A stretch of DNA of 64,000 nucleotides from the NCBI RefSeq assembly GCF_002001165.1, contig NZ_MUNQ01000019.1, positions 21,492-85,491 on the forward strand, written 5' to 3'. This document shows, piece after piece, positions 48,263 to 57,344 of the stretch (the first letter of the stretch is position 1; each line of letters starts with the position of its first letter). The DNA comes from Rhodanobacter sp. C05. Its GTDB lineage: Bacteria > Pseudomonadota > Gammaproteobacteria > Xanthomonadales > Rhodanobacteraceae. Both the position numbers and the translations under genes were made by a program. The notes beneath the pieces are model-generated. The model was not told the DNA's origin. It worked only from the letters and a program-made list of their open reading frames with translations, and made no database searches.

Positions 48263-50464
48263 TCACTTGGTAGTTTTGTAGTCGTAGTAACCATAGGAGT
48301 AATAGCCTGCGCTGCGTTTTTCTACAGCGTTGAAGATGGCGCCCCTGACCTCAACACCGTTCTGCTCAAAGCGCTGTTTGGCTAGTGCAATTTCACGCGG
48401 CTGATTTAGACCAAAACGCACCACCAGTAGGCTAGTGCCAGCTTGATGGCCGATGATGGCGGCATCGGTTACAGCCAGAATCGGTGGAGTGTCAATGATG
48501 ATCAGGTCATATAGTGGCTTCAATTGATCCAACAAGGCCGTGAATTTGGAATTCATCAGCAGTTCGGAAGGATTAGGCGGTATTTGGCCGCGTGCAATGA
48601 AGTACAGACTATCTAGTGGTGCGACAACACGGGTCGCAGCTACTAGATCAATCTGGCCTGAAACTAGCTCTGAAAGACCATTCTCGGCGTTGCCACCTAC
48701 CACCTTATGCAATGCGCCCTTGCGCATATCACCGTCAATCAGCAACACCCGCTGACCGCTCTGTGCAACCACAGCCGCCAAGTTCGCAGAGACGAAGGTC
48801 TTACCTGCCTCTGGGCTGGAACCGGAAATCATCAGAACATTATTTTTGGCCTCTAAACGGGCAAAATGTAAGCTGGTACGCAGACTACGCAAGGCCTCGG
48901 TAGCGAGGTCTGCTGGAGCATTTATCACCAACAAGTGCTGTTTGCCATCTCGGTGTAAATGTTTACCGTGCGTTGAGATCGATTGCTCCTCCAAGCTGAT
49001 TGGAATCGAGGCGTATACAGGTAGCCCGAGTTGTTCAATAGCAGAGGGATCTTCGACGCCACGATTAAGCATCTGGCGGAGGAACACTAGAGCAATCGCC
49101 AGAAAGCCACCGAGGAACGTACCTCCGAATATAACAACCAGCTTTTTCGGTCTGACCGGCTGAGTAATGTCCACTGCCGCCTTATCGACAATACGCACAT
49201 TACCAACCGTGCCAGCGCGACCAATATCCAGCTGCTGGGCCTGATTAAGCAGCCCCGTATAGGTTTGATTGCTCATTTGGACATCGCGGGTCAACCGGAG
49301 CAGTTCTTGTTGGGTATCCGGCAGGTTGCCGACCTGCTTGTCTATGCCATCCTTTTGCGCCTGCAGCTGGCCGATCTGCTGCATCAGCGCCTGGTAAGCT
49401 GGATGTTGGGGAGTAAATCTACGTTCGATGTCAGCTAGCTGCATACGCAACTGCTGGATGCTGGTTTCAACCGCAACCTCTTGGGTCAGCAGCGCCTTGG
49501 TCTGCATCGTAATATCTACGGAATTTGCGCGAATCTGGAACGCATTCAAAGCTGCAGTGGCTTTTTCCAGATCACGACGCACGTTGGGCAGTTGCTCTTT
49601 GACAAATTTCAGACTGTTCGCCGCCTCAGCAGAATTGCGATCCACATTCTGTCGCACATAAATTTCACTGACTTGGTCAAGTAGCTGAGAAGCCAACTCA
49701 GGATCTGCACTTTCGTAAGTCAACGCAATAATGCCGGAATCCTTGCCCTGCTCACTAGCATTGATGCTCTGCTGTAAGTTATTGATGACAGCCAACTCAC
49801 GATGCCGGACGACATTAAAATGCGTCCCGGGATTGGCGGCCAGGCTTTTAACCTGCATGGTCACGCCATGACCATTGACGTACTGTCCTACTTGGCCATT
49901 GACCAAGGTTCCGCCATCATTGTCCAGCAGCGTGTAAGTTCCGCGTTCACCCGCGATCAGGACTAATGGTTTGTCTAACAAAGTGTCAGAGACATCCATC
50001 TGGAAGATACCCAGCCTTGCCCCACCCCAGTCATAGCGACTTAGTCCCAATTTAGCTGAAGCCACTGCACCGGTTTGCTCAGGCGAATAATGTCTCGCAA
50101 TAAAATTTCCGATTAGTGGAAATCTCTGCGGACTAACCTCCATCGTCAGATTTAAGTTATTAACTGCCTTGCCAATCACAGTCCGCGAAGTAATCAATGC
50201 AATCTCGGTAGTTGCCTCCGAGTTGGAAGCACCAAGCGTTTGCGTGATCGCGCTTAAGCCCGGTAGATCCGGTACCTTCTGCTCAACTTGCACGACTGCA
50301 TTAGCCTGATAGATCGAAGTGGCCAGCAAGGCATATGCAGTGCTGATCATGAAAAATATGCCAGTGACAATACCGATCAACCATTTATGGTCATTTAGCG
50401 TGCCTAGCAACGCACCCAGATCAATTTCGTCATCGCGCTGCGATAGGTCTTGTGTGGCGGCCAT
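48263..50464 (-). CDS. Wzc/Etk-type polysaccharide co-polymerase and tyrosine autokinase
   Basis: It controls chain length and export with Wza. 733 residues: membrane segment about 29-49, Wzz domain to about 440 with coiled coil (about 280-415), second membrane segment about 442-463, then a BY-kinase with Walker A SSPEAGKT (549-556), A' LLIDGDM (574-580) and B LIIIDTPP (654-661). The tail has six tyrosines at 721, 722, 724, 726, 727 and 729. It follows the phosphatase gene by 33 bases, the etp-etk order. Confidence 0.95.
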   Translation of the reverse strand: MAATQDLSQRDDEIDLGALLGTLNDHKWLIGIVTGIFFMISTAYALLATSIYQANAVVQVEQKVPDLPGLSAITQTLGASNSEATTEIALITSRTVIGKAVNNLNLTMEVSPQRFPLIGNFIARHYSPEQTGAVASAKLGLSRYDWGGARLGIFQMDVSDTLLDKPLVLIAGERGTYTLLDNDGGTLVNGQVGQYVNGHGVTMQVKSLAANPGTHFNVVRHRELAVINNLQQSINASEQGKDSGIIALTYESADPELASQLLDQVSEIYVRQNVDRNSAEAANSLKFVKEQLPNVRRDLEKATAALNAFQIRANSVDITMQTKALLTQEVAVETSIQQLRMQLADIERRFTPQHPAYQALMQQIGQLQAQKDGIDKQVGNLPDTQQELLRLTRDVQMSNQTYTGLLNQAQQLDIGRAGTVGNVRIVDKAAVDITQPVRPKKLVVIFGGTFLGGFLAIALVFLRQMLNRGVEDPSAIEQLGLPVYASIPISLEEQSISTHGKHLHRDGKQHLLVINAPADLATEALRSLRTSLHFARLEAKNNVLMISGSSPEAGKTFVSANLAAVVAQSGQRVLLIDGDMRKGALHKVVGGNAENGLSELVSGQIDLVAATRVVAPLDSLYFIARGQIPPNPSELLMNSKFTALLDQLKPLYDLIIIDTPPILAVTDAAIIGHQAGTSLLVVRFGLNQPREIALAKQRFEQNGVEVRGAIFNAVEKRSAGYYSYGYYDYKTTK

Positions 50465-50497
50465 CGAGGTGGTTGTCCCTTAGTTTATTAGTGATGC

Positions 50498-50932
50498 TTA
50501 GAGGTAACGCAGCCAGCTATCAACGCCTTGCCTGATCATGCCGTACACATGATCGAAAGCTTCTCGCTGCTGACGATATGGGTCGGGAATATCGCGTCCC
50601 AACAACCATTTATCCAGCAAAAAGATCTTGCCGCTAGTTTCGGGCGCCAACCGCGTCATGGCGTCCACATGACCTTTTTCCATGCCGAGTACTAGATCAG
50701 CCTCGCGCAACATAGCCGGGGTAAGCTGGCGCGCACGATGCGCCGTGCCATCTATGCCATGCTCCGCTAGTAGGTGTAACGCAGCCGCATCCATCCTGCT
50801 CCCTACCAGCGCACCTAGACCTGCACTACCAAGCTGGATATCACGCGGTACCAGATGTTGACGTAACAGGTATTCGGCTGTTGGACTACGGCAGATGTTG
50901 CCTATACAAACAATCAATATCCGTTTGAACAC
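50498..50932 (-). CDS. Low-molecular-weight protein tyrosine phosphatase, Wzb/Etp-like
   Basis: It removes phosphate from the tyrosine cluster of the kinase encoded next. The GTG at 50932 gives 144 residues beginning MFKRILIVCIGNICRSPTAE; the CX5R loop is C9-R15 and the acid is Asp117 in IPDPYR. A longer frame to 51139 has no family similarity. First gene of the 20-gene minus-strand run. Confidence 0.93.
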   Translation of the reverse strand: MFKRILIVCIGNICRSPTAEYLLRQHLVPRDIQLGSAGLGALVGSRMDAAALHLLAEHGIDGTAHRARQLTPAMLREADLVLGMEKGHVDAMTRLAPETSGKIFLLDKWLLGRDIPDPYRQQREAFDHVYGMIRQGVDSWLRYL

Positions 50933-51235
50933 TGTACTAAAATACTCCTCAAGCCCCGCGAAGGATCGGGACAATCGCCGGTGATCTCGCCGTTGCAGGT
51001 ACATTCCGCCGAGCCGGCGGCTCCTCCCAACGTCACTTCCCCGTACGCCGCATGCCATGCCCATTTCGGTATGTATAGTCATGCCTTCCGGGCGGCCGAG
51101 TAGTATAGCCAATACCATGCACATGAAAGGCTTATCCAAGATTTCATACGTATGGACCCTTCAGCTTCATTGCAGTTATACTCGGTGCAGACGCGCCTAC
51201 AATTTGTGAAAGCGCAGTTACCGGGGATCTTATCC
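50933..51235. promoter_or_regulatory. Divergent regulatory gap of the capsule-like locus
   Basis: About 300 bases between the phosphatase and the first GfcA-like gene, from which the two arms of the locus diverge. A TATACT (51177-51182) could be a plus -10 box but lacks a fitting -35. I see no JUMPstart/ops element. Promoters for both arms should lie here; inference from layout. Confidence 0.5.
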
Positions 51236-51505
51236 ATGAAGAAGTTGATCGTTGCGCTTCTGGCCGCAGGCCTGATGGGCTCTGCATTTGCTCAGCCGGC
51301 TTCGCCGCAAGGTGGCCCGCAATCTGCACCGCCTCCACCCGCTAGCCCCGCACCGTCCGTACCTGGTGCAAAGACTGCCAGCACGGAGTCTCTGGGTGAT
51401 CTGACCCCGTTTTATGTCGTGGCAGGTATCGCAGCCGTCGGCGTGATTGTCGTCGCCAGCGGGAGTAGCGGCGGGAAAAAGGCCGCAACTACCGGGACGC
51501 ACTGA
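51236..51505 (+). CDS. Small exported GfcA-like protein (copy 1)
   Basis: 89 residues from the ATG at 51236. Signal peptide MKKLIVALLAAGLMGSAFA, a P/A/S-rich stretch (about 20-50), one hydrophobic segment (FYVVAGIAAVGVIVVAS, about 61-77) and a short tail ending TTGTH. The layout (signal, low-complexity stretch, A/G/V membrane segment, T/S/G tail) is that of E. coli GfcA, which opens the group 4 capsule operon. Similarity is of architecture, not a clear alignment. It is closed by a strong terminator. Confidence 0.75.
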   Translation: MKKLIVALLAAGLMGSAFAQPASPQGGPQSAPPPPASPAPSVPGAKTASTESLGDLTPFYVVAGIAAVGVIVVASGSSGGKKAATTGTH

Positions 51506-51520
51506 CAGGCGTCTTCGTTC

Positions 51521-51556
51521 AAAAGCCGTGCCGGGTACGCCCGGCACGGCTTTTTT
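51521..51556 (+). terminator. Terminator after GfcA-like copy 1
   Basis: AAAAGCCGTGCCGGG pairs with CCCGGCACGGCTTTTTT, a 14-bp stem with a 4-base loop and six T. Confidence 0.95.
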
Positions 51557-51723
51557 GTGCCTATCGAGAGGAGCTATTCCAAAGCATTCTGGACAGAATT
51601 TTAGATAGCAAACGCTGCCTAGTCAGGTAAGGGCATGAGAGTAGCCACGATGCTTCCTTCACGTAGAGTGCGGGTATACTCTTGCACGTCCACCTCTGGA
51701 CCCTGGTCACAAGGAGCTATTTT

Positions 51724-51987
51724 ATGAAGAAGATGCTTGCCACCCTTCTTGCTTCCAGCATGATGGTCTCGGGATTTGCACAGGCCGCCGCCGCACCTCA
51801 GCCCAATGGCCAGAACCAATCATCGCAGCCGGCAGTTGCTGGCGCAGCTGCCGCCAGCTCGGCGTCTTCCGGCGGCGTCACCGCTGCTACTGTTGTAGGT
51901 GTCGGCATTGTTGTTGCCGCTGTTGCCCTTATCGCCGTCGGCGCGCACCGCAACGGGCATACCAGCGGCACTACCGGGACTCATTAA
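51724..51987 (+). CDS. Small exported GfcA-like protein (copy 2)
   Basis: 87 residues, ATG at 51724 with AAGGAGCTATTTT upstream. Signal peptide MKKMLATLLASSMMVSGFAQA, Q/S/A-rich stretch, hydrophobic TAATVVGVGIVVAAVALIAVG (about 53-73) and a tail ending GTTGTH. It shares the signal and the last five residues with copy 1 but diverges in between. It is also followed by its own terminator. Function unknown. Confidence 0.78.
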   Translation: MKKMLATLLASSMMVSGFAQAAAAPQPNGQNQSSQPAVAGAAAASSASSGGVTAATVVGVGIVVAAVALIAVGAHRNGHTSGTTGTH

Positions 51988-52006
51988 GTCTCCGCCTTAC
52001 GGTGTC

Positions 52007-52038
52007 AAAAACGTGCCGACCCATTCGGCACGTTTTTT
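52007..52038 (+). terminator. Terminator between GfcA-like copy 2 and wza
   Basis: AAAAACGTGCCGA pairs with TCGGCACGTTTTTT; six T on plus. It ends 46 bases before the wza start, so wza expression needs read-through or a promoter in this short gap. Confidence 0.93.
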
Positions 52039-52084
52039 GTGCCTGCCGTTCGCCTTCCTGAACATCGATGAGCCACACCTGATC

Positions 52085-53191
52085 GTGAAAAAATTATCCT
52101 CCTTGACCCTTATTGCCCTCACGGCACTTCTGCATGGCTGCATGTGGGCGCCGGGACAGCACATGTCTACCAGCAGTCTTGTCCGTGGTGATTCTGCCGA
52201 CAATAGCCATGTGGAGCTGATACCGATCACCCCGAAGTTGCTGGCGATGAACCGCGCTTCGGCACAAGCAATTGCCATTCCAGATGCGCTGCTGACGTAC
52301 CAGCCTGAGCCCTATCGTATTGGTCCAGGCGACAGCCTCTACATCACCGTCTGGGATCATCCGGAGCTGACCTCGCCAGCTGGCCCACAGCAGGCAACCA
52401 TTGCCAATGGCCGTCTCGTGCGCTCGGATGGCACGCTGTTTTATCCATATATTGGCGGCCCCTTGAGGGTTGCCGGCATGACGATCGAGGAACTGCGCGA
52501 AGCAATAACCAAAAAGCTCGCCACCTACGTTGCGAAGCCACAGGTTGATGTCAGTGTTGTCGGTTATGGAAGCCAACGCGTGCTGTTGCAGGGTGCCTTC
52601 ATGAAAACCGACCCTCAACCGATCACAGCGGTACCGCTGACGCTGACGCTGGCGTTAGGCATAGCCACCATCAACACCGAGCAAGCCAATCTGTCTGGCT
52701 TGGTACTGAGCAGGGATGGACATGATTACCACTTGGATTTAGATGCGCTGAACAGCGATAGAAATGTGGCGAGAGATATTTATCTGAAGCCGGGTGATCG
52801 TCTATTCCTGCCTTACAACGATCGCCAAGAAGCCTATGTCGTGGGTGAGGTGAATCATCCCTTGGCCATCCGCTTCAAGACTTCCGATCTTACGCTGAAC
52901 CAAGCGCTGGGCCGTGCTGGTGGTCTCAACGAGACTACATCCAAGGGCAAGGCGGTTTATGTGATCCGTGGTGTGGAAGATCTCGAACAAGCGCCAGCCA
53001 AAGTGTTCCAGCTCGATGCGCGATCGCCAGTAGCATTTGCCTTGGCCAGCCAGTTCAAGGTGAAACCAGGTGATGTTGTATTCGTTGGCCCTGCTGGCGT
53101 TACTCGCTGGAATCGCCTACTGAGCCAGTTGTTACCGGTATCAGGCCTGATCAGCAGCGCGGCCAGTGCAAATTACGAACTGGGCCATTGA
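52085..53191 (+). CDS. wza: Wza/GfcE-like outer-membrane polysaccharide export lipoprotein
   Basis: It forms the outer-membrane export channel. The GTG at 52085 gives 368 residues with a lipobox (ALLHGC, Cys19). The Poly_export domain begins YRIGPGDSLYITVWDHPELT (about 78-97), then two SLBB regions: VVGYGSQRVLLQGAFMKTDP and AYVVGEVNHPLAIRFKTSDL with LTLNQALGRAGGLNETT. The C-terminal amphipathic region is LPVSGLISSAASANYELGH. It starts the wza-gfcB-gfcC-gfcD group. Confidence 0.93.
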   Translation: MKKLSSLTLIALTALLHGCMWAPGQHMSTSSLVRGDSADNSHVELIPITPKLLAMNRASAQAIAIPDALLTYQPEPYRIGPGDSLYITVWDHPELTSPAGPQQATIANGRLVRSDGTLFYPYIGGPLRVAGMTIEELREAITKKLATYVAKPQVDVSVVGYGSQRVLLQGAFMKTDPQPITAVPLTLTLALGIATINTEQANLSGLVLSRDGHDYHLDLDALNSDRNVARDIYLKPGDRLFLPYNDRQEAYVVGEVNHPLAIRFKTSDLTLNQALGRAGGLNETTSKGKAVYVIRGVEDLEQAPAKVFQLDARSPVAFALASQFKVKPGDVVFVGPAGVTRWNRLLSQLLPVSGLISSAASANYELGH

Positions 53192-53369
53192 TCCTCGTTG
53201 GAGCGTGAAAACGCCTGTGGGGTTTGACTTGAGTCGCAATGCTTGTGCATCTCGTCGAATTTCGAGGCTGTCGCGATGGAAATCGCTTCCACAAGTTTTG
53301 GCAATCGCGTAGACAATGCCCTTTTAAACAGTTCAATACTGTGCCAGATAAGAACATGAGGACCCAGGC

Positions 53370-54113
53370 TTGCAACCGGATCAGCTGACGAACACTGCAT
53401 GCACAACGACGTCGAAAGCATGCTCAGCTGCGAGGTACGCGACGCCAACGCGATGCTGGCCTCGTTCCTTGCTTGCAGGTTCTTTGCTGCTACTGAGCTT
53501 GCATGGTTGCACGGACTTGTCGCGCTCGTCGGTCGACACCATGAAGCTGGCAGTGCAGCGTCACCCCCACGTCGAACCTACCGCCGCCGAGGTAGCTGCC
53601 AAACCGTATTACCAGATGCAGGCGACCAGTCCTGACGGTAGTGCGGTCCTGATTCTCGGCAACCTGGATGGTCAGCGCCAGGCGTGGTACGGCACCCATC
53701 AGGTCGTGGTGTTCCTTGAGCATGGTCGGATCGTGCAGACTGCCGGCCTGCATCAGAACCTGGATGGACTGCAGCTGCCTGCCAATGATCCCTTCGCGCG
53801 TGGACTGCAGACGCTCACCGCGCCGGTGGATTACAGCTACGCGAAGGACTGGTCGCCCGGCTACCGCTATGGCGTGCATGTTGACGCCAGACTGATACCG
53901 GCCGGCACTGAACAGATCAGCATTCTCGGCACCACCCATCAGGTATTGCGCGTGGATGAGCGGATCAATGCGCCGGCCGCGCATGACCGCGCCATCAATC
54001 ACTACTGGGTCGATCCCCAGGATGGCTTCATCTGGAAGAGCGAGCAGCAGGTGGCTCCAGGTCTGATCCTGCAACTGCTGCAACTGCGCCCGTACCGGGA
54101 GAAGCAGGGATGA
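53370..54113 (+). CDS. GfcB-like (YjbF/GfcB) lipoprotein
   Basis: 247 residues if the TTG at 53370 is used; it has GAGGA seven bases upstream and there is no in-frame ATG before the lipobox (LLSLHGC, Cys about 47). The mature part has AVLILGNLDGQRQAWYGTHQVVVFLEHGRIVQTAGL and HYWVDPQDGFIWKSEQQVAP, typical of the YjbF/GfcB family needed for group 4 capsule. The unusually long, unstructured N-terminus and rare start leave the start uncertain. Confidence 0.85.
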   Translation: MQPDQLTNTACTTTSKACSAARYATPTRCWPRSLLAGSLLLLSLHGCTDLSRSSVDTMKLAVQRHPHVEPTAAEVAAKPYYQMQATSPDGSAVLILGNLDGQRQAWYGTHQVVVFLEHGRIVQTAGLHQNLDGLQLPANDPFARGLQTLTAPVDYSYAKDWSPGYRYGVHVDARLIPAGTEQISILGTTHQVLRVDERINAPAAHDRAINHYWVDPQDGFIWKSEQQVAPGLILQLLQLRPYREKQG

Positions 54114-54892
54114 GGCGCGCGCTGCGTTGCGCGTATGCGCTGGCCTTGCTGGCGACGTCGACAGCGGGATTTGCTGCAGCCATGCAGGTGCAAGTGGGCG
54201 GCGCCGTGACCACGGAGGGAACGGCCATGCTGAAGGATCACGCCCGCCTCAGCGATGCCGCACTCGCCGCCCGGCCGCTTCCAACGGCCTACATGCTTGG
54301 AGCAGCATGGCTTCGCCCGAGCCTGCGGGAATCGCAGCAGCGATTGAAGGCAGGCATATTGTTTGACTTGACCAGCCTGCAGCAGCGCGCCATCAGCAAG
54401 GACAAGCCGGAGCTGGCCACGCTCGCCGGCAACCTGCTGGACTGGATCAAGCCGATGCCGGTCACCGGGAGGCAGCCGGCCTTGCTCGATCCGCGCGCGG
54501 TGGAGGTGGATGCGCCGGAGAACCATCCGCTCGCCGATGGCGATCGCCTGTATTACCCGTTGCGCCCGGACACCATCCGCGTGGTCGGTGCCGTGCGACA
54601 GGCGTGTTCCCTGCCATTGGTGCCGCTGCAGGATGCCCGTCTCTATCTGGCGTCATGCCCAATGGCCGACCAGGCCGATCGGGACACGATCTATGTGATC
54701 GAACCGGATGGCCGTATGTTCGTAGAGGATGTCGCCCTGTGGAACCGGACCGTGCCGAAGATGCTGGCGCCGGGCGCCTTGATCTACGTGCCGCTGAATA
54801 CTCACGCGATCAAGCCGGTTGACCCGTCATTGAACGACGACCTGGCTGCGTTTCTGGCGACACAGTTGTTGCCGGGGCCGGGGGTGGAATGA
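54110..54892 (+). CDS. GfcC-like periplasmic capsule protein
   Basis: 260 residues, ATG overlapping the GfcB-like stop. Signal peptide ALALLATSTAGFAAA (about 9-24), then VQVGGAVTTEGTAML; the middle LGAAWLRPSLRESQQRLKAG and the C-terminal LNTHAIKPVDPSLNDDLAAF fit GfcC/YjbG, a periplasmic protein with Wza-like beta-grasp domains. Acts with Wza and GfcD in export (known for the family; exact role unclear). Confidence 0.87.
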   Translation: MRRALRCAYALALLATSTAGFAAAMQVQVGGAVTTEGTAMLKDHARLSDAALAARPLPTAYMLGAAWLRPSLRESQQRLKAGILFDLTSLQQRAISKDKPELATLAGNLLDWIKPMPVTGRQPALLDPRAVEVDAPENHPLADGDRLYYPLRPDTIRVVGAVRQACSLPLVPLQDARLYLASCPMADQADRDTIYVIEPDGRMFVEDVALWNRTVPKMLAPGALIYVPLNTHAIKPVDPSLNDDLAAFLATQLLPGPGVE

Positions 54893-54925
54893 TGGATTTC
54901 TGGCAAGAGCTTCACCCCCTCCCTA

Positions 54926-54949
54926 CCTCCCCCTGCAAGCAGGGGGAGG
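54926..54949. repeat. C-rich palindrome
   Basis: CCTCCCCCTGC-AA-GCAGGGGGAGG between the GfcC- and GfcD-like genes; same family as the pair near 24 kb. Confidence 0.75.
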
Positions 54950-55055
54950 AGCTGAAGCCGCAGCGTGCTGATTTGGGATCTTGTCCTTCACCTGTTTGCG
55001 GATGGCGTTCACCACGGCTTTCTGACGCTCTCTTGAGAAACCACTACAGGAACCC

Positions 55056-57185
55056 GTGGGTTTGAACACCAGGCTCCAACTTATCCGTCGTCGCTGCACT
55101 TGCCTGCTGCCGCTGGCCGGCTGGTTGATGGCTTGTTCTGTACATGCGCAAAACGCACCTACGCAGAGCGACTGGGGTGGTGCCGGGCTATGGCAAACAC
55201 CGACCGCGCGGATGGCTGATGAAGGCGAGGTGGCGTTCACCGCCGACCGCACCTCGCCGTATACCCGCTACAACTTCACTCTGCAGCCGCTGCCATGGCT
55301 GGAGGGAGTTTTCCGCTATGTGGACATCTCCAATATCCCCTATGGGCCTGAATCGCTGAGTGGTACTCAGAGCCTCAAAGACAAGTCGATCGACGCCAAG
55401 GTGCGGCTGTGGCAGGAAAGTCGCTACCTGCCGGCGTTCGCGGTCGGCATTCGCGATCTGGGCGGTACCGGCCTGTTCTCCAGCGAATATTTCGTCGCCA
55501 ACAAGCGCTTCGGGCCGGTCGATGCGAGCCTGGGCCTGGCCTGGGGTTACATGGGCGCCCGCGGCGATATCGGCAATCCGTTCGATATCATCAGCGACAA
55601 ATTCAGTGTCCGCCCCACCGGCACCTTGGGCAGCGGCGGCGAGATCAGCGGCAACCGTTACTTCCGCGGTCCCACCGCCCTCTTCGGCGGCATCAGCTAC
55701 CAGACACCATGGCAACCGCTGATCCTGAAGCTGGAATACGAGGGCAACAATTACAAGCACGAACCTCACGACGACAACCAGCAGCAACGCACGCCCGTCA
55801 ACGTCGGTGCGGTTTACAGGCTCAATCGAAACATCGACGTGAGTCTGGCCTTCGAGCGTGGCACCACCGCGATGTTCGGCTTCACCTTGCACACCAACCT
55901 GGCCCAGGACACCGGGCCGGCCAAGCTGCTCGATCCACCGCCGCCCGTGCGCGCGCAGACCCCGCCCACGCAGTCGCCGGAACAGGTGGATTGGGCGACG
56001 GTCAGCAAGGATCTGCGCAGCAACGCCGGCATCGAGGTGTCCAAGATCACCCGCCGCGACAGCGAAATCGTGGTCACGGGCGAGCAGAAGCGTTACTTCT
56101 ATCCCGCCAAGGGCGTGGGGCGTGCAGCCCGTGTGCTGGACAACCAGCTCGGACCGGACATCGACTGGTTCACCGTGGTGGACACCCAGGCAGGCATGCC
56201 GATGGTCGCCACCAGCGTGCATCGGCAGCGCTTCGATGACCTGCTCGACTACAACATCGACCTGCAATCGTTCCGCCGCAGCGTCGAACAGGACACGCCC
56301 TTGCCGCAGCACGAGGAAGTGCTGTACCAGGCCACGCCGAAGAAATTCGATGGCGGCCTGGCGCTCAACTACAGCCAGTCCCTGGGTGGCCCGAACGCGT
56401 TCATCCTGTACCAGGTGTCTGCCGACTACGACGCCGACTACCACTTCACCCCGAACCTGTGGTGGAGCGGCGACGTCAGCGCGAACCTGCTCAACAACTA
56501 CGACAAGTTCACCTACGACGCGCCGAGCGAGCTGCCACGCGTGCGTACCTATATCCGCGAGTACCTCACCAGTTCGACCATCACCATGCCGGTGTTCCAG
56601 CTGACCACGACCCAGCGCCTGGACACCGATCTCTACGGCATGGCCTATGCGGGCATGCTGGAGAGCATGTTCGGCGGTGCCGGCGGCGAAGTGCTTTACC
56701 GTCCGATGGGCGAGCGCTGGGCCATCGGCGCCGACGTCAACTGGGTCAAGCAGCGCGGCTTCGACCAGGGTTTCACGTTCCGCGACTATCACGTCGTCAC
56801 CGGCCAGGTGACCGGCTATTTCGACCTGGGCTACAAGGACGTCACGCTCAAGCTCAGTGCCGGCCGTTACCTGGCAGGCGACTGGGGCACCACCATCGAC
56901 ATCTCGCGCAAGTTCAGCAACGGTGTGCAGATCGGCGCCTATGCCACCTTCACCAACGTGTCGGCCGCGCAGTTCGGCGAAGGCAGTTTCGACAAGGGCA
57001 TCTACGTGTCGATTCCGTTCGACCTGATCCTGCCGGGCTCGCACGTGCGCAGCGCCAATATCCTGTGGGAACCCCTGCTGCGCGATGGCGGCGCACGCCT
57101 GGACAAGCGCTACAACCTGTATGACCTGACCAGCGATCGCGACAGCGACCTGTTCCAGGACAACCTGCAGATGATTACCGAGTAG
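55056..57185 (+). CDS. GfcD/YjbH-like outer-membrane protein
   Basis: 709 residues from the GTG at 55056 (AGGA close upstream). Signal region RRRCTCLLPLAGWLMACSVHA, then GGAGLWQTPTARMADEGEVA and alternating strands over the whole length, ending in the aromatic FDLILPGSHVRSANILWEPL region. This is the YjbH/GfcD family, a double beta-barrel thought to open the export path for group 4 capsule. Last gene of the plus arm. Confidence 0.9.
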   Translation: MGLNTRLQLIRRRCTCLLPLAGWLMACSVHAQNAPTQSDWGGAGLWQTPTARMADEGEVAFTADRTSPYTRYNFTLQPLPWLEGVFRYVDISNIPYGPESLSGTQSLKDKSIDAKVRLWQESRYLPAFAVGIRDLGGTGLFSSEYFVANKRFGPVDASLGLAWGYMGARGDIGNPFDIISDKFSVRPTGTLGSGGEISGNRYFRGPTALFGGISYQTPWQPLILKLEYEGNNYKHEPHDDNQQQRTPVNVGAVYRLNRNIDVSLAFERGTTAMFGFTLHTNLAQDTGPAKLLDPPPPVRAQTPPTQSPEQVDWATVSKDLRSNAGIEVSKITRRDSEIVVTGEQKRYFYPAKGVGRAARVLDNQLGPDIDWFTVVDTQAGMPMVATSVHRQRFDDLLDYNIDLQSFRRSVEQDTPLPQHEEVLYQATPKKFDGGLALNYSQSLGGPNAFILYQVSADYDADYHFTPNLWWSGDVSANLLNNYDKFTYDAPSELPRVRTYIREYLTSSTITMPVFQLTTTQRLDTDLYGMAYAGMLESMFGGAGGEVLYRPMGERWAIGADVNWVKQRGFDQGFTFRDYHVVTGQVTGYFDLGYKDVTLKLSAGRYLAGDWGTTIDISRKFSNGVQIGAYATFTNVSAAQFGEGSFDKGIYVSIPFDLILPGSHVRSANILWEPLLRDGGARLDKRYNLYDLTSDRDSDLFQDNLQMITE

Positions 57186-57344
57186 GCGCTCGGCAGCCGC
57201 CACTTCGCATAGCCACTGAACCCGCCGCCGTCCGGCTTTTCTGCAAATCCAGGCCGCTCGGATGACCTGTGACGGGTGACAGGCGGCGGGCACTCTGCAA
57301 CCATCAGACTCTTTCAGCGCATCAACGCCCGCGCAGGAGCTTCC

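Noticed and set aside
50933..51139. N-terminal extension of the phosphatase frame
   Set aside because: The LMW-PTP fold starts at FKRILIVCIGN; the extension has no similarity and crosses the likely promoter region.
50933..51235. JUMPstart/ops element for RfaH
   Set aside because: I looked for GGCGGTAG on both strands of the gap and did not see it.
53173..53448. 91-codon minus-strand frame between wza and the GfcB-like gene
   Set aside because: Slightly protein-like wording but no domain, no Shine-Dalgarno, and it overlaps the N-terminus of a supported gene.
55188..57293. 701-codon minus-strand frame
   Set aside because: Antisense to the GfcD-like barrel gene; no start context and no domain.
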